A stretch of DNA of 64,000 nucleotides. Source: Prescottella defluvii (GTDB lineage Bacteria > Actinomycetota > Actinomycetes > Mycobacteriales > Mycobacteriaceae). Every line of letters begins with the position of its first letter. Position 1 is the stretch's first letter. Shown here piece by piece: positions 17,618 to 27,860 of the stretch. The notes under the pieces are model-generated. The model was not told where the DNA came from. It did not search any database and saw only the letters and a list, made by a program, of their open reading frames with translations. The stretch spans positions 1 to 64,000 of the forward strand of contig NZ_JPOC01000038.1 of the NCBI RefSeq assembly GCF_000738775.1, in the 5' to 3' direction. Made by a program: the position numbers and the translations under genes.

Positions 17618-17721
17618 GGCGGACATCATGCCGAACGAACCCGGCAGAGCGGACAGAATCATCACCCGCCGTTCACCTGGCGACCACCGCGCGGCCATCG
17701 CCTCCGCATAGCTTTCGCGGC

Positions 17722-18819
17722 ATGAATCTTCGTCGGGCCCTCTCCGCACTCGCCGTCACCTCCGTCGCTGCCCTCCCGCTCGCGGCCCTCACCCCGGCCG
17801 TCGCCTCCGCCACCGGCAGCCTCGACTGGTTCGGTTCGGCCGGCAGCAGCGCGCCGGTCGAACCCGGCTTCGACCTCCAGGCACACCGCGGCGGTCTGGG
17901 CCTGTACACCGAGAGCAGCCTCGAGGCCTTCGCCAACGCGCTCGAAATGGGTGTCACCACACTGGAACTCGACACCCAGATCACCGAGGACGGCGTCGCC
18001 GTCGTCACCCACGACCGCAAGATCTCGAACAAGAAGTGCCAGGACACCGCCCCGGCGACGCTCGGCGATCCGGAGTTCCCGTACGTCGGCAAGTACATCA
18101 AGGACCTGACGCTCGCCCAGGTCGAGACGATGGACTGCGGTTCGCTGCGCCTGGCCGATCACCCCGAACAGCAGACCGTGCCCGGCGCGAAGATGCAGAC
18201 CCTCACCGCCGTCCTGGACCTGGTGAAATCGTACGACGCACCCGACGTCATGCTGAACATCGAGACCAAGGTGGAGGCCGGCGCACCGTCGGAGACGGCG
18301 CCCCGCGAACTGTTCGTGAGCACCGTGCTCGACACCATCCGCGACGCCGACATGCTCGACCGTGTCACGATCCAGAGCTTCGACTGGGGATCGCTCATGC
18401 TCACCCGTGAGCTGGCACCGTCCGTCCCGGTGGTAGCCCTCACCAACGGCGACTTCCTGCAGATCGGCAAGGACGGTGCCTCGCCGTGGCTCGGCGGGAT
18501 CGACATCGACGACTTCGGCGGCGACGCAATCGCGGCGATCTCCACATTCGGCGCATCCGCCTACTCGCCGGTACAGGGAACCCCGCAGGGCGGCAAGGTG
18601 TCCGATCCCGGTTTCACGCTGTACGTGACCGAGGAGATGGTCGACGCGGCCCATGCGCGTGACATCAAGGTCGTCCCGTGGACCGTCAACGATCCCGAGA
18701 CCATGCACGCCCTGATGGACCTCGGCGTCGACGGCATCATCACCGACCGCCCGGACCGTCTGCGCACCGTGCTCACCGAGCGGGGTCTGGAACTGCCCGC
18801 ACCCGCTGCGAAGAAGTAG
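17722..18819 (+). CDS. Secreted glycerophosphodiester phosphodiesterase
   Basis: The 365-residue protein carries a Sec signal peptide (MNLRRAL, hydrophobic core, ending ATG near residue 32). The GDPD barrel begins LQAHRGGLGLYTESSLEAF with His55-Arg56 and continues ELDTQITEDGVAVVTHD, supplying Glu82, Asp84 and His97 for metal and catalysis. It ends with KVVPWTVNDPETMHALMDLG and GIITDRPD. It cleaves glycerophosphodiesters to glycerol-3-phosphate and an alcohol outside the membrane, useful for phosphate and glycerol scavenging. It is monocistronic as far as can be seen. Confidence 0.93.
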   Translation: MNLRRALSALAVTSVAALPLAALTPAVASATGSLDWFGSAGSSAPVEPGFDLQAHRGGLGLYTESSLEAFANALEMGVTTLELDTQITEDGVAVVTHDRKISNKKCQDTAPATLGDPEFPYVGKYIKDLTLAQVETMDCGSLRLADHPEQQTVPGAKMQTLTAVLDLVKSYDAPDVMLNIETKVEAGAPSETAPRELFVSTVLDTIRDADMLDRVTIQSFDWGSLMLTRELAPSVPVVALTNGDFLQIGKDGASPWLGGIDIDDFGGDAIAAISTFGASAYSPVQGTPQGGKVSDPGFTLYVTEEMVDAAHARDIKVVPWTVNDPETMHALMDLGVDGIITDRPDRLRTVLTERGLELPAPAAKK

Positions 18820-18908
18820 CGCCGCCGCGTTCTCGGTACCATCGGAGAGGACGTGCCGCCCGCGTGATTCGAGGTCGCGGCGGGCGTCCTCTCAGGGAGA
18901 TGGTCCAG

Positions 18909-19718
18909 GTGGATCGATCGTCGGAGACGGAACAGCCCTCGACGGGCGGGACCGCGGAGCGCCTGCAACACCTGCTGCGGCCGGACGTGACGTGGACACC
19001 CACGGTCGACGGCTATCTCGACGCCCTGCCCGGCCGGGCAGTTCCCCCGCCGGGGCGCGCGCAGGCCGCGTGGCAGTCGACGCTCGGCGCGGCGATGTAC
19101 CAGCGGATGCAACGGGTGACCGCCGCCGTCATGGCGCCCGGGTTCTCGACCGTCGCTGCGCAACTCCGGTTGCGGCCGGGGCAGACGGTGGTCGACGTCG
19201 GTTGCGGGCCCGGGAACGTCACCACCGCTCTGGCCGACGCGGTCGGCCCGCACGGGCTGGCGGTCGGGGTCGACCTGTCGGCGCCCATGTTGGCGCGGGC
19301 GGCCCACCGGGCCCGCCCGAACATGGGGCTGCTCCGCGGCAATGCGACGGACCTCCCGCTGCGTGACCACTGCGCCGACGCGGCCTGCGCCACGCTGGTG
19401 ATCATGCTCGTTCCCGAACCGGTCGACGCCCTGGCCCAGATGATCCGGATCGTGAAGCCCGGCGGGTGGCTGCTGGTGATGGTCCCGTGCCGCCCCGACG
19501 GGCTGTCCGCCGCGATCACCGGTCCGCTGATGGACCGCGTCGGGCGCTTCGGTGGCGCGCGCATGTTCACTCCGGACGAACCGGCAGACCTGCTCGAGCA
19601 ACTCGGCTGCGAGCGCATCCGCACCCGTCAGCAGTGCAACCTGCTCACCGTGCGCGCCCGGACCCCGGCCGCCACCCCGGATTCGACATCCACCTCGTCG
19701 GGAAGGAACAGCACGTGA
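18909..19718 (+). CDS. SAM-dependent methyltransferase (operon gene 1)
   Basis: The 269-residue class I methyltransferase has motif I VVDVGCGPGNVT, then VGVDLSAPMLARA and LRGNATDLPL, and a post-I region typical of UbiE/small-molecule methylases. The substrate is unknown. The GTG at 18909 was chosen because AGGGAG lies nine bases upstream; an ATG at 18900 sits directly on that site. The stop overlaps the start of the next methyltransferase (GTGA), so they are coupled. The C-terminal tail rich in Ser/Thr (TPAATPDSTSTSSG) looks like an unstructured linker. Confidence 0.85.
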   Translation: MDRSSETEQPSTGGTAERLQHLLRPDVTWTPTVDGYLDALPGRAVPPPGRAQAAWQSTLGAAMYQRMQRVTAAVMAPGFSTVAAQLRLRPGQTVVDVGCGPGNVTTALADAVGPHGLAVGVDLSAPMLARAAHRARPNMGLLRGNATDLPLRDHCADAACATLVIMLVPEPVDALAQMIRIVKPGGWLLVMVPCRPDGLSAAITGPLMDRVGRFGGARMFTPDEPADLLEQLGCERIRTRQQCNLLTVRARTPAATPDSTSTSSGRNST

Positions 19719-20491
19719 ACGCGAATGCGCCCCAACCACCCCCTCCACCGAACCCCGCCGACTTCGATGCGCTGTATCGCGGTGACTTCGACGCCCTCAA
19801 CCAGAACCCGCAGCCCACCGAGACCGTGCAGCATCCCGGATTCCGGATCGACAAGGTGCCGTGGGACATCGGCGAGGCCCAGCCGGTGATCCGTGACCTC
19901 GAGGCCGACGGCCGGATCGCCGACGAGGTCCTCGACATAGGTTGTGGGCCCGGCGAGAACACGATCTTCCTCGCCGACCGCGGATATCGGGTGCTGGGAC
20001 TGGACGCCGCACCCGCCGCGATCGACATCGCCCGGGACCGCGCCCGACGCCGCGGACTCGAGCGGGCCGTCGCGTTCGACGTCGCCGATGCGCTCACGCT
20101 CACCGACTACACCGACCGGTTCACCACCGTGATCGACAGCGCGCTCTATCACTGCTTCGACGAGGACACCCGGCACCGCTACGTCGCGGCACTGCACCGG
20201 GCCGGCCGCCCGGGCGCACGACTGCACCTGTTGTGTTTCTCCGATCTGGTTCCGGACGAGTTCCCCGGGCCCTTCCGGATCGGCGAGGACAACCTGCGTG
20301 ACACGCTCGCCGGTGCGGGATGGGCGGTGCGCCGACTCGAACGCACCACCTACACCACCGCGTTGACCCGCGGCGACCTGGCGCAGCAGGCCGGCGCGCC
20401 GCTCGCCGCGATCGCCGACCGTCTCGGTTACGACGCGCAGGACCGCCTGCTCGCCCCGGCCTGGCTGGCCACCGCCGAACGGACGCCATGA
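19715..20491 (+). CDS. SAM-dependent methyltransferase (operon gene 2)
   Basis: The 258-residue class I methyltransferase has motif I LDIGCGPGENTIFLADRGY, the acidic loop GLDAAPAAIDIARDRA, and SALYHCFDED, resembling thiopurine-type or tellurite-resistance-type (TehB) small-molecule methylases. A Pro-rich leader (NAPQPPPPPNPAD) precedes the fold. GGAAGGA precedes the GTG. It overlaps both neighbours by four bases, placing it in the core of a tightly coupled operon with a second methyltransferase and an MTHFR-like protein. Confidence 0.87.
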   Translation: MNANAPQPPPPPNPADFDALYRGDFDALNQNPQPTETVQHPGFRIDKVPWDIGEAQPVIRDLEADGRIADEVLDIGCGPGENTIFLADRGYRVLGLDAAPAAIDIARDRARRRGLERAVAFDVADALTLTDYTDRFTTVIDSALYHCFDEDTRHRYVAALHRAGRPGARLHLLCFSDLVPDEFPGPFRIGEDNLRDTLAGAGWAVRRLERTTYTTALTRGDLAQQAGAPLAAIADRLGYDAQDRLLAPAWLATAERTP

Positions 20492-21396
20492 GCACGGTGG
20501 CACTGGAGTTGGTGCCACCGGAACTGGACGGCGGCACGGACCGGGCCGGTCGGGAAACCTGCACGGCCGCAGAACATTGCCGCCGCCACGGGCTGCTCGG
20601 CCGGGTGAGCCATGTGATGGTGCCCGGCATCGTCGCCGAGGACAGCGGTCGGCCCGTCCCGCTGGCACCACGGATGGACGTGCTCGACTTCTGGGCGACG
20701 GTCCGCCCGGCGCTCGGCCCCGTCGCGGGGCTGTGCACACAGGTCACCGTGTTCCACGACGAGCACCTGCTCGCCGACCGGGTGCGGCGGCTGCGGGCCG
20801 CCGGCATCGACGGCATCACGTTCGTCGGCAAACCGCACGGCGTGCCGGCCACCGCGGCGGCGGGGGTCTCGCCGCAGGACGCGCTCACCCGGTTCCGCGA
20901 CCTGGTTCCCCACCGCGGTGTGGTGCTGATTCCCACGCGCCGGGGCGAGATCGACCGGTTCGCCGGGAAGTGCGACCGCGGCGCAACCTTCGCACTGACC
21001 CAACTGCTGTACTCGGACCGGATCGTCGATTTCCTGCAGACGTTCGCGGCACGCAGCGCGCACCGCCCGGAGATCCTGCTGTCCTTCGGATTCGTCCCCC
21101 ACATGGAACGACAAGTGCGGCTGATCGATTGGCTCATCCACGACACGGGCAACGAACTGGTCCGGTCGGAACAGGAATTCGTCGCCCACGCCGCGGCCGG
21201 CTCACCGGGGCAGCGCCGACGCGTGCTGGTGGACCTGTACCGGCGCGTGGTCGACGGGGCCCGCGAACTGGGCTTCCCGTTGGGCGTGCACCTCGAATCA
21301 CCGTACGGGGTCTCCGACGCCGCCTGCGCGACATTCGCCGAGATGCTCGACCACTGGTCCCCGGCGCCACCGCCGCTGACGTGCGACAGTCGTTGA
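20488..21396 (+). CDS. Methylenetetrahydrofolate reductase-like protein (non-canonical)
   Basis: The 302-residue protein shows the MTHFR-type segment KCDRGATFALTQLLYS, matching the canonical GADFIITQ strand, plus GITFVGKPHG and LSFGFVPHMERQ. It lacks clear flavin-binding hallmarks and resembles the mycobacterial non-canonical MTHFR family (Rv2172c-like), which reduces methylene-THF to methyl-THF. The ATG overlaps the previous stop (ATGA). Sitting between methyltransferases, it may supply or use one-carbon units. Naming relies on the family pattern, and a different TIM-barrel function is possible. Confidence 0.7.
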   Translation: MSTVALELVPPELDGGTDRAGRETCTAAEHCRRHGLLGRVSHVMVPGIVAEDSGRPVPLAPRMDVLDFWATVRPALGPVAGLCTQVTVFHDEHLLADRVRRLRAAGIDGITFVGKPHGVPATAAAGVSPQDALTRFRDLVPHRGVVLIPTRRGEIDRFAGKCDRGATFALTQLLYSDRIVDFLQTFAARSAHRPEILLSFGFVPHMERQVRLIDWLIHDTGNELVRSEQEFVAHAAAGSPGQRRRVLVDLYRRVVDGARELGFPLGVHLESPYGVSDAACATFAEMLDHWSPAPPPLTCDSR

Positions 21397-21425
21397 CGGA
21401 CAGTCGAGTATGCCGAGGAGGTTCC

Positions 21426-21857
21426 ATGTCGAGTACCGGGGCACGGCTCAGCGTCGAAGATGCCCGCACCCATCTCGCGTCGCAGCCGTTCAGCGTCCTG
21501 CTCGGGGCACGGCTGGTCGCGTTCGACACGGACGGTGCCGTCCTCGAGGTCGATTCGCGGCCGGACCTGCTGCAGCAGAACGGCTTCCTGCACGGCGGGG
21601 TGCTGGCCTACGCCGCCGACAACACCCTCACCTACGCGGCCGGCACCGCACTGGGACCCGGTGTCCTCACCGGCGGCATGACCATCGAGTACGTGCGTCC
21701 CGCCCAGGGGCGGACGCTGCGTGCGACCGCCCGCGTCGTCCACTTCGGACGGCGCCGGGCGGTGTGCCGGTGCGAGTTGGAGATGGTGGCCGACGACGGC
21801 AGCACCCGCCTGTGCGCCGTCGCGCAGGGCACCGTGCTGCCGGTCGCCGCCCCCTGA
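21426..21857 (+). CDS. Hotdog-fold thioesterase (PaaI-like)
   Basis: The 143-residue hotdog protein has the PaaI signature NGFLHGGVLAYAADNTLTYA and a C-terminal strand RRRAVCRCELEMVADDG. It would hydrolyse acyl- or aryl-CoA thioesters in the cytosol. GAGGAGG lies upstream of the ATG. It follows the MTHFR-like gene by 29 bases and is probably the last gene of that operon. It ends back-to-back with pcaG (stop codons share TGATCA). Confidence 0.87.
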   Translation: MSSTGARLSVEDARTHLASQPFSVLLGARLVAFDTDGAVLEVDSRPDLLQQNGFLHGGVLAYAADNTLTYAAGTALGPGVLTGGMTIEYVRPAQGRTLRATARVVHFGRRRAVCRCELEMVADDGSTRLCAVAQGTVLPVAAP

Positions 21858-23349
<1,492 letters not shown>

Positions 23350-24315
23350 ATGCCTGACGGGTTCGTTCCCCCTCCCGAATCCCCCACCGCCTCCCGTCTG
23401 CTGCACCGGATCCGGTTGCGGCACCTGACGTGTTTCGTCGCGGTGGCGCAGGAACGCAACCTGGGCCGGGCCGCCGCGCGACTGCACCTGACGCAACCCG
23501 CGGTGACGAAGACCCTCAACGAACTCGAGGCGCTCGCCGGCACGCGCCTGGTCGACCGGGGCCGGCACGGCGCCCGGCTCACCCCGGCCGGTGAGCAGTT
23601 CCTGCGGCACGCGGTGGAGGTGACCGACGCGATGGAGTCGGCGGCCGCGGCGCTCGCCGGTGCGGGCGCGCCCAGTGCGCCGATCCGGGTCGGTGCGCTG
23701 CCGACCGTCGCCAGCGTGCTGCTGCCGGCCGCGATCACCCGCCTGCACCGGACGCATCCGGGTGTCGGCGTCCAGGTCACCACCGGGTCCAACGCGGTCC
23801 TGCTCGCCGCGGTGCGCGCCGGGGAGCTCGACCTCGCGCTCGGACGGATGACCGAACCCGTTGCGCTGCAGGACATCGCCTTCGAGCTGCTCTACACCGA
23901 ATCACTGGCCCTGATCGTGCGCCCCGACCACCCGCTGACCGCGTCCCCGGGTCCGGCACCGATGCCTGCGGTACTCGAGTACCCGCTGGTGGTCGCGTCC
24001 GCGGGCACCGTCCCGCGCCACCACACCGAGGTGCTGCTGCAGCGGCACGGCCTGCACCTGCCGGCCGGCTGCGTCGAAACCCTCGACGTCACCGTCGCCC
24101 GCACCCTCGCCCGCCGCGGCGACGCGGTGTGGTTCACCCCCGAACGGGTGCCCCAGACCGATCTCGACGACGGCACCCTCGTCCGGCTCCCCCAGCCGAC
24201 CCCGGGCACCGCGGAGCCGGTGGGCCTGTTCCGCCGCCCCGCGGCGGAATCCTCCTCCGCCATCGAGGAACTGGCCGGGATCCTGAGGTCACTCGCGGCC
24301 GGGGCGGCTCAGTAG
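23350..24315 (+). CDS. LysR-family regulator, probably of pcaHG
   Basis: The 321-residue LysR protein has its HTH in LRHLTCFVAVAQERNLGRAA and the recognition part LTQPAVTKTLNELEAL, in the PcaQ/GbpR style with TKTL in place of the usual SRQI. The effector domain follows (about 110-310). It is divergent from pcaHG, the standard arrangement for a LysR activator of that operon. ATG 23350 and GTG 23344 are both possible; neither has a clear ribosome site. Its 3' end overlaps the convergent dehydrogenase gene by seven bases. Confidence 0.85.
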   Translation: MPDGFVPPPESPTASRLLHRIRLRHLTCFVAVAQERNLGRAAARLHLTQPAVTKTLNELEALAGTRLVDRGRHGARLTPAGEQFLRHAVEVTDAMESAAAALAGAGAPSAPIRVGALPTVASVLLPAAITRLHRTHPGVGVQVTTGSNAVLLAAVRAGELDLALGRMTEPVALQDIAFELLYTESLALIVRPDHPLTASPGPAPMPAVLEYPLVVASAGTVPRHHTEVLLQRHGLHLPAGCVETLDVTVARTLARRGDAVWFTPERVPQTDLDDGTLVRLPQPTPGTAEPVGLFRRPAAESSSAIEELAGILRSLAAGAAQ

Positions 24316-25241
24316 CCTGCGGTCGCGTCGATCCGCGCCAGCAGTTCCTCACCGGCGACGAAGCGGCGCACGTTCTCCGCGACGTGCTCGGCGAACGCAC
24401 CGCGTCGTACAGACGGCGGGTTCGAGTCGTGCGGGGTGATGATCGCGTTCGGCAGTGTCCACAGCGGATGGCCGTCGGGCAGCGGTTCCGGATCGGTGAC
24501 GTCGAGCCCCGCACCTCCGATCGTGTTGTCCTGCAATGCGGTCACGAGTGCGTCGGTGTCGACGAGTGGTCCGCGGGCTACGTTGATCACCCACGACCGG
24601 GGGCCGAGCTTCGCGAGCTGCGGGGCCCCGAGCAGGTGCCGGGTGTCGGCGGTCGCCGGGGCGGCGATCACGACGTGGTCGACGCGTCCGAACACCTCGT
24701 CGACCCGGTCCGCGGTCACGACCTCGTCGGCGCCGGGTACCGGTCGACCGGAGCGGTTCACCGCGATCACCGTCGCCCCCACTGCGGCCAGCATCGGGAT
24801 CATCGCGCGTCCGATGCCCCCGGCACCGATGATCGCGACCCGGGCCCCGCGCAGCGTGCCGACCTTGTCGAAGAACTCCTTCTGCCGCCACGTGGTGGCC
24901 GCGAGATGCTCGGGCAGCGCCCGCACCCCCGCCAGCAGCAGCGCGAACGCATGCTCGGCGACGGTCGCGGAGAAGGCACCCGCCGCCGACGTCCACACCG
25001 GGCCGGGATGCCGCTGGATGGTCCCGGCGTCGAACCAGTGTTCGACGCCGGCCGAGTGCAACTGCACCCAGCGGATCGAGTCGGGCAGTTCCACGGGAAA
25101 CCTCGCCGTGTCGTCGCCCGCCCACACCAGCGCCTCGGCATCGGCCAGGTCGACGACGCGACCGCCGCCGCGGACGACGGCGTCGACGAGCAGGTCGTCG
25201 GGTCCGGGGCCCAGCGCGATGGGCGTCGGCGTTGTCGTCAC
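24309..25241 (-). CDS. D-2-hydroxyacid dehydrogenase
   Basis: The 310-residue protein has the NAD motif VAIIGAGGIGRAM and the catalytic triad in NVARGPLVDTDAL (Arg), DVTDPEPLPDGHPLW (Glu) and IITPHDSNP (His). It reduces 2-oxoacids to D-2-hydroxyacids or the reverse; the substrate is unknown. The GTG start is preceded by GAGGAGAA. It converges on the LysR gene with a short overlap. Phosphoglycerate dehydrogenase is unlikely because regulatory domains are absent. Confidence 0.88.
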   Translation of the reverse strand: MTTTPTPIALGPGPDDLLVDAVVRGGGRVVDLADAEALVWAGDDTARFPVELPDSIRWVQLHSAGVEHWFDAGTIQRHPGPVWTSAAGAFSATVAEHAFALLLAGVRALPEHLAATTWRQKEFFDKVGTLRGARVAIIGAGGIGRAMIPMLAAVGATVIAVNRSGRPVPGADEVVTADRVDEVFGRVDHVVIAAPATADTRHLLGAPQLAKLGPRSWVINVARGPLVDTDALVTALQDNTIGGAGLDVTDPEPLPDGHPLWTLPNAIITPHDSNPPSVRRGAFAEHVAENVRRFVAGEELLARIDATAGY

Positions 25242-25384
25242 GGGTTCTCCTCACACGGCACGGTCCGGGCGTCCGGGCCCCGATCCGAGACATCGTTTCA
25301 CCTCGGGGCCCCGATTCCGGAACCATACCGACAGGCGATTCGTCCTATTTTTGTAGGAAGTGCCCGACCGACAGAAAGAAGGCC

Positions 25385-25474
25385 ATGAGACGCCGACCGC
25401 GTAAACCTCGAAGACCCGTCGACCATCGTGTGATCATCATTGACACCCCGGCTGTGGAGGCGTCGTCGTGCTGA
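25385..25474 (+). CDS. Possible Arg/Pro-rich leader peptide upstream of CNNM genes
   Basis: A 29-codon ORF begins ATG with AGAAGG just upstream and encodes MRRRPRKPRRP followed by a short mixed tail ending in Cys. Its TGA overlaps the GTG start of the first CNNM gene, so ribosomes ending here could reinitiate there. Its many Arg and Pro codons early in the ORF recall leader peptides that stall or destabilise ribosomes, such as Salmonella MgtL ahead of an Mg transporter. No other evidence of translation is available, and high GC makes short chance ORFs common. Confidence 0.35.
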   Translation: MRRRPRKPRRPVDHRVIIIDTPAVEASSC

Positions 25475-26838
25475 CCCTGCTCGGAATCGTCGCCGGTATC
25501 GCCGTGGTGCTGGCGATCACCGCGCTGACCGGCTACTTCGTGGCCCAGGAGTTCGCCTACATGGCGGTGGACCGGTCCCGGCTCAAGGCCCGCGCCGAGT
25601 CCGGTGACGCCACCGCGGCCCGTGCGCTGGCTGTCACCCGCCGCACCTCGTTCATGCTCTCCGGCGCCCAGCTCGGCATCACCGTCACCGGCCTGCTCGT
25701 CGGTTACGTCGCCGAACCCCTCATCGGCCGCGGACTCGGCGAACTGATGGGCGGCATCGGCATCCCCACCGGCGTCGGCATCGCCGTCGGCGCGATCCTC
25801 GCGGTGCTGTTCTCCACCGTCGTGCAGATGGTCTTCGGTGAGCTGTTCCCGAAGAACCTCGCGATCGCCCGGCCCGAACCCGTCGCACGCCGGCTCGCGC
25901 TGTCCACGACCCTCTACCTGAAGCTGTTCGGCTGGCTGATCTGGCTGTTCGACCAGTCGTCGAACCTGTTGCTGCGGGCGCTCAAGATCGAGCCCGTCCA
26001 CGACGTCGAGCATTCCGCGACGCCCCGCGACCTCGAGCACATCGTCGCCGAGAGCCGGGACGCCGGCGAGTTGCCGCGCGAGCTGTCGACGCTGCTCGAC
26101 CGCATCCTCGACTTCCCCACCCGCACCGCCGAGCACGCCATGATCCCGCGGGCGCGCGTCGATCTGGTCCGCATGGACGAGCCGATCGGCAACGTCCTGG
26201 CCCGGATGGGCGCCGGACACACCCGCTACCCGGTCGTCGGCGACACCAGCGACGACCTGCAGGGCGTCGTCCACCTGCACGACCTGCTCGGCGCCGACCC
26301 CGTCGGCACCGCCGCCGACCATGCCCGGCCGGCGGTGATCGTGCCGACGACGCTGCCGCTGCCCGACGTCCTCGCCCAGATCACCTCCGCGAAGGACGAG
26401 ATGGCGCTGGTGATCGACGAGTACGGCGGCTTCGCCGGTGTCGTCACGATCGAGGACATGGCGGAGGAACTGGTCGGCGAGATCGCCGACGAACACGACC
26501 CCGACCACGAGGACACCGAGGTGGTCGCCGTCGACGGCGGCTGGCTGATCCCCGGCGGCGTGCACATCGACGAGGTCGCCCGCGTCCTCGACGAACACCT
26601 GCCCGAGGACGACGACTACGAGACGTTCGCCGGCCTGGTCATCGCCGAGTTCGGTGGACTCCCGAAGGTGGGCGACACCGTCACCGTCCGGCTTCCCGCC
26701 GACCCGGCCGATCTCGTCTCCGACGAACCCCCGCCGACGACCGACCTCAACGTCGAGGTGCGGGCCGTCGACAAGCACGTGCCGTCGGCACTGTTCGTGA
26801 CCGTCCACACCGACCGGAAGGGCACCGTCGATGAGTAA
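25468..26838 (+). CDS. CNNM/CorC (HlyC) family membrane protein 1
   Basis: The 456-residue protein has the DUF21/CNNM membrane domain (about 1-190, with segments LLGIVAGIAVVLAITALTGY and FSTVVQMVFGELFPKNLAIA), a CBS-pair region (about 205-330) and a C-terminal CorC/HlyC domain with DEYGGFAGVVTIEDMAEELV and YETFAGLVIAEFGGLPKVGD. Homologues export Mg2+ or affect divalent ion homeostasis. It overlaps the second CNNM gene by eight bases, suggesting that the two form a heteromer or paired units. The GTG start overlaps the stop of a small ORF. Confidence 0.9.
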   Translation: MLTLLGIVAGIAVVLAITALTGYFVAQEFAYMAVDRSRLKARAESGDATAARALAVTRRTSFMLSGAQLGITVTGLLVGYVAEPLIGRGLGELMGGIGIPTGVGIAVGAILAVLFSTVVQMVFGELFPKNLAIARPEPVARRLALSTTLYLKLFGWLIWLFDQSSNLLLRALKIEPVHDVEHSATPRDLEHIVAESRDAGELPRELSTLLDRILDFPTRTAEHAMIPRARVDLVRMDEPIGNVLARMGAGHTRYPVVGDTSDDLQGVVHLHDLLGADPVGTAADHARPAVIVPTTLPLPDVLAQITSAKDEMALVIDEYGGFAGVVTIEDMAEELVGEIADEHDPDHEDTEVVAVDGGWLIPGGVHIDEVARVLDEHLPEDDDYETFAGLVIAEFGGLPKVGDTVTVRLPADPADLVSDEPPPTTDLNVEVRAVDKHVPSALFVTVHTDRKGTVDE

Positions 26839-27847
26839 CCCCTGGATCGTCCTTGCCGTCACCGTCGTGTTGATCGCCGCGAGCGCCTTCTTCGTGGCGG
26901 TCGAGTTCGCGCTCATCGCCGCCCGCCGACACCGCCTCGAGGACGCCGCACCGACGAGCCGTTCCGCGCGCGCCGCCCTGCGCAGCTCGTCCGAGCTGTC
27001 GGTGCTCCTGGCCGGCTCCCAGCTGGGCATCACCGTCTGCACGCTCGCGCTCGGCGCGGTCACGAAACCGGCTGTGCACCACTGGCTCACGCCCGCGTTC
27101 GCGGGCTGGGGGGCGCCGTCGTGGCTCGCCGACGTCGCCGGATTCGTGCTGGCACTGATCATCGTGACGTTCCTGCACCTCGTGGTCGGCGAGATGGCGC
27201 CGAAGTCGTGGGCGATCGCCCACCCGGAGAAGTCCGCCACGATGCTCGCGATCCCGATGCGTGGCTTCATGTGGCTCACCCGGCCGCTCATCGTCGTCCT
27301 CAACCGGGCCGCGAACTGGTGCCTGGTCAAGGTCGGCGTGCAGCCGGTGGACCAGGTCGCGTCGGGTCAGGATCCCGAGGCACTGCGGCACCTCGTCGAG
27401 CACTCGGCGACCGTCGGCACACTCGACGAGCGCTACCACGGTCACCTCACCAGCGCGCTGGAACTCGAGTCCCTGACCGTCGGTGACATCGTCCGACCGA
27501 ACGACCGACCGAGCAGCGTCGACGCCGACGCCCCCGTGGACCGGATCCGTGAGACCGCCGACGCCAGCGGCCACCTGCGCCTGCTGGTGCACAACGGCCA
27601 CGACGTAGAGGGTGTCCTGCACGTCCGCGACAGCCTCGGCGCACGGCCGGACGTCCGGGCCCGCGACCTCATGCGCGATGTGCTCACCCTCGGGTCGGCC
27701 ACCCCCGTCTACGAGGCGCTCGCGACGATGCGCGGCACCCGCAGTCACATCGCGATCGTCCGCGACGACGACGGGCAGTTGATCGGGCTGATCACCCTCG
27801 CCGACGTCCTGGCGCGGCTGATGCCGAGCACGGGCGCGGCGGCCTGA
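26831..27847 (+). CDS. CNNM/CorC family membrane protein 2 (short)
   Basis: The 338-residue protein repeats the CNNM membrane domain (about 1-190; VGEMAPKSWAIAHPEKSA matches the GExxPK loop of its neighbour) and a CBS pair (about 210-330; SHIAIVRDDDGQLIGLITLADVL) but stops before any CorC/HlyC domain. Losing that domain while being co-translated with a full-length paralogue suggests division of labour. It converges on the TetR gene of the phn operon with a 13-base gap. Confidence 0.88.
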   Translation: MSNPWIVLAVTVVLIAASAFFVAVEFALIAARRHRLEDAAPTSRSARAALRSSSELSVLLAGSQLGITVCTLALGAVTKPAVHHWLTPAFAGWGAPSWLADVAGFVLALIIVTFLHLVVGEMAPKSWAIAHPEKSATMLAIPMRGFMWLTRPLIVVLNRAANWCLVKVGVQPVDQVASGQDPEALRHLVEHSATVGTLDERYHGHLTSALELESLTVGDIVRPNDRPSSVDADAPVDRIRETADASGHLRLLVHNGHDVEGVLHVRDSLGARPDVRARDLMRDVLTLGSATPVYEALATMRGTRSHIAIVRDDDGQLIGLITLADVLARLMPSTGAAA

Positions 27848-27860
27848 TCGGCGGACGCCC

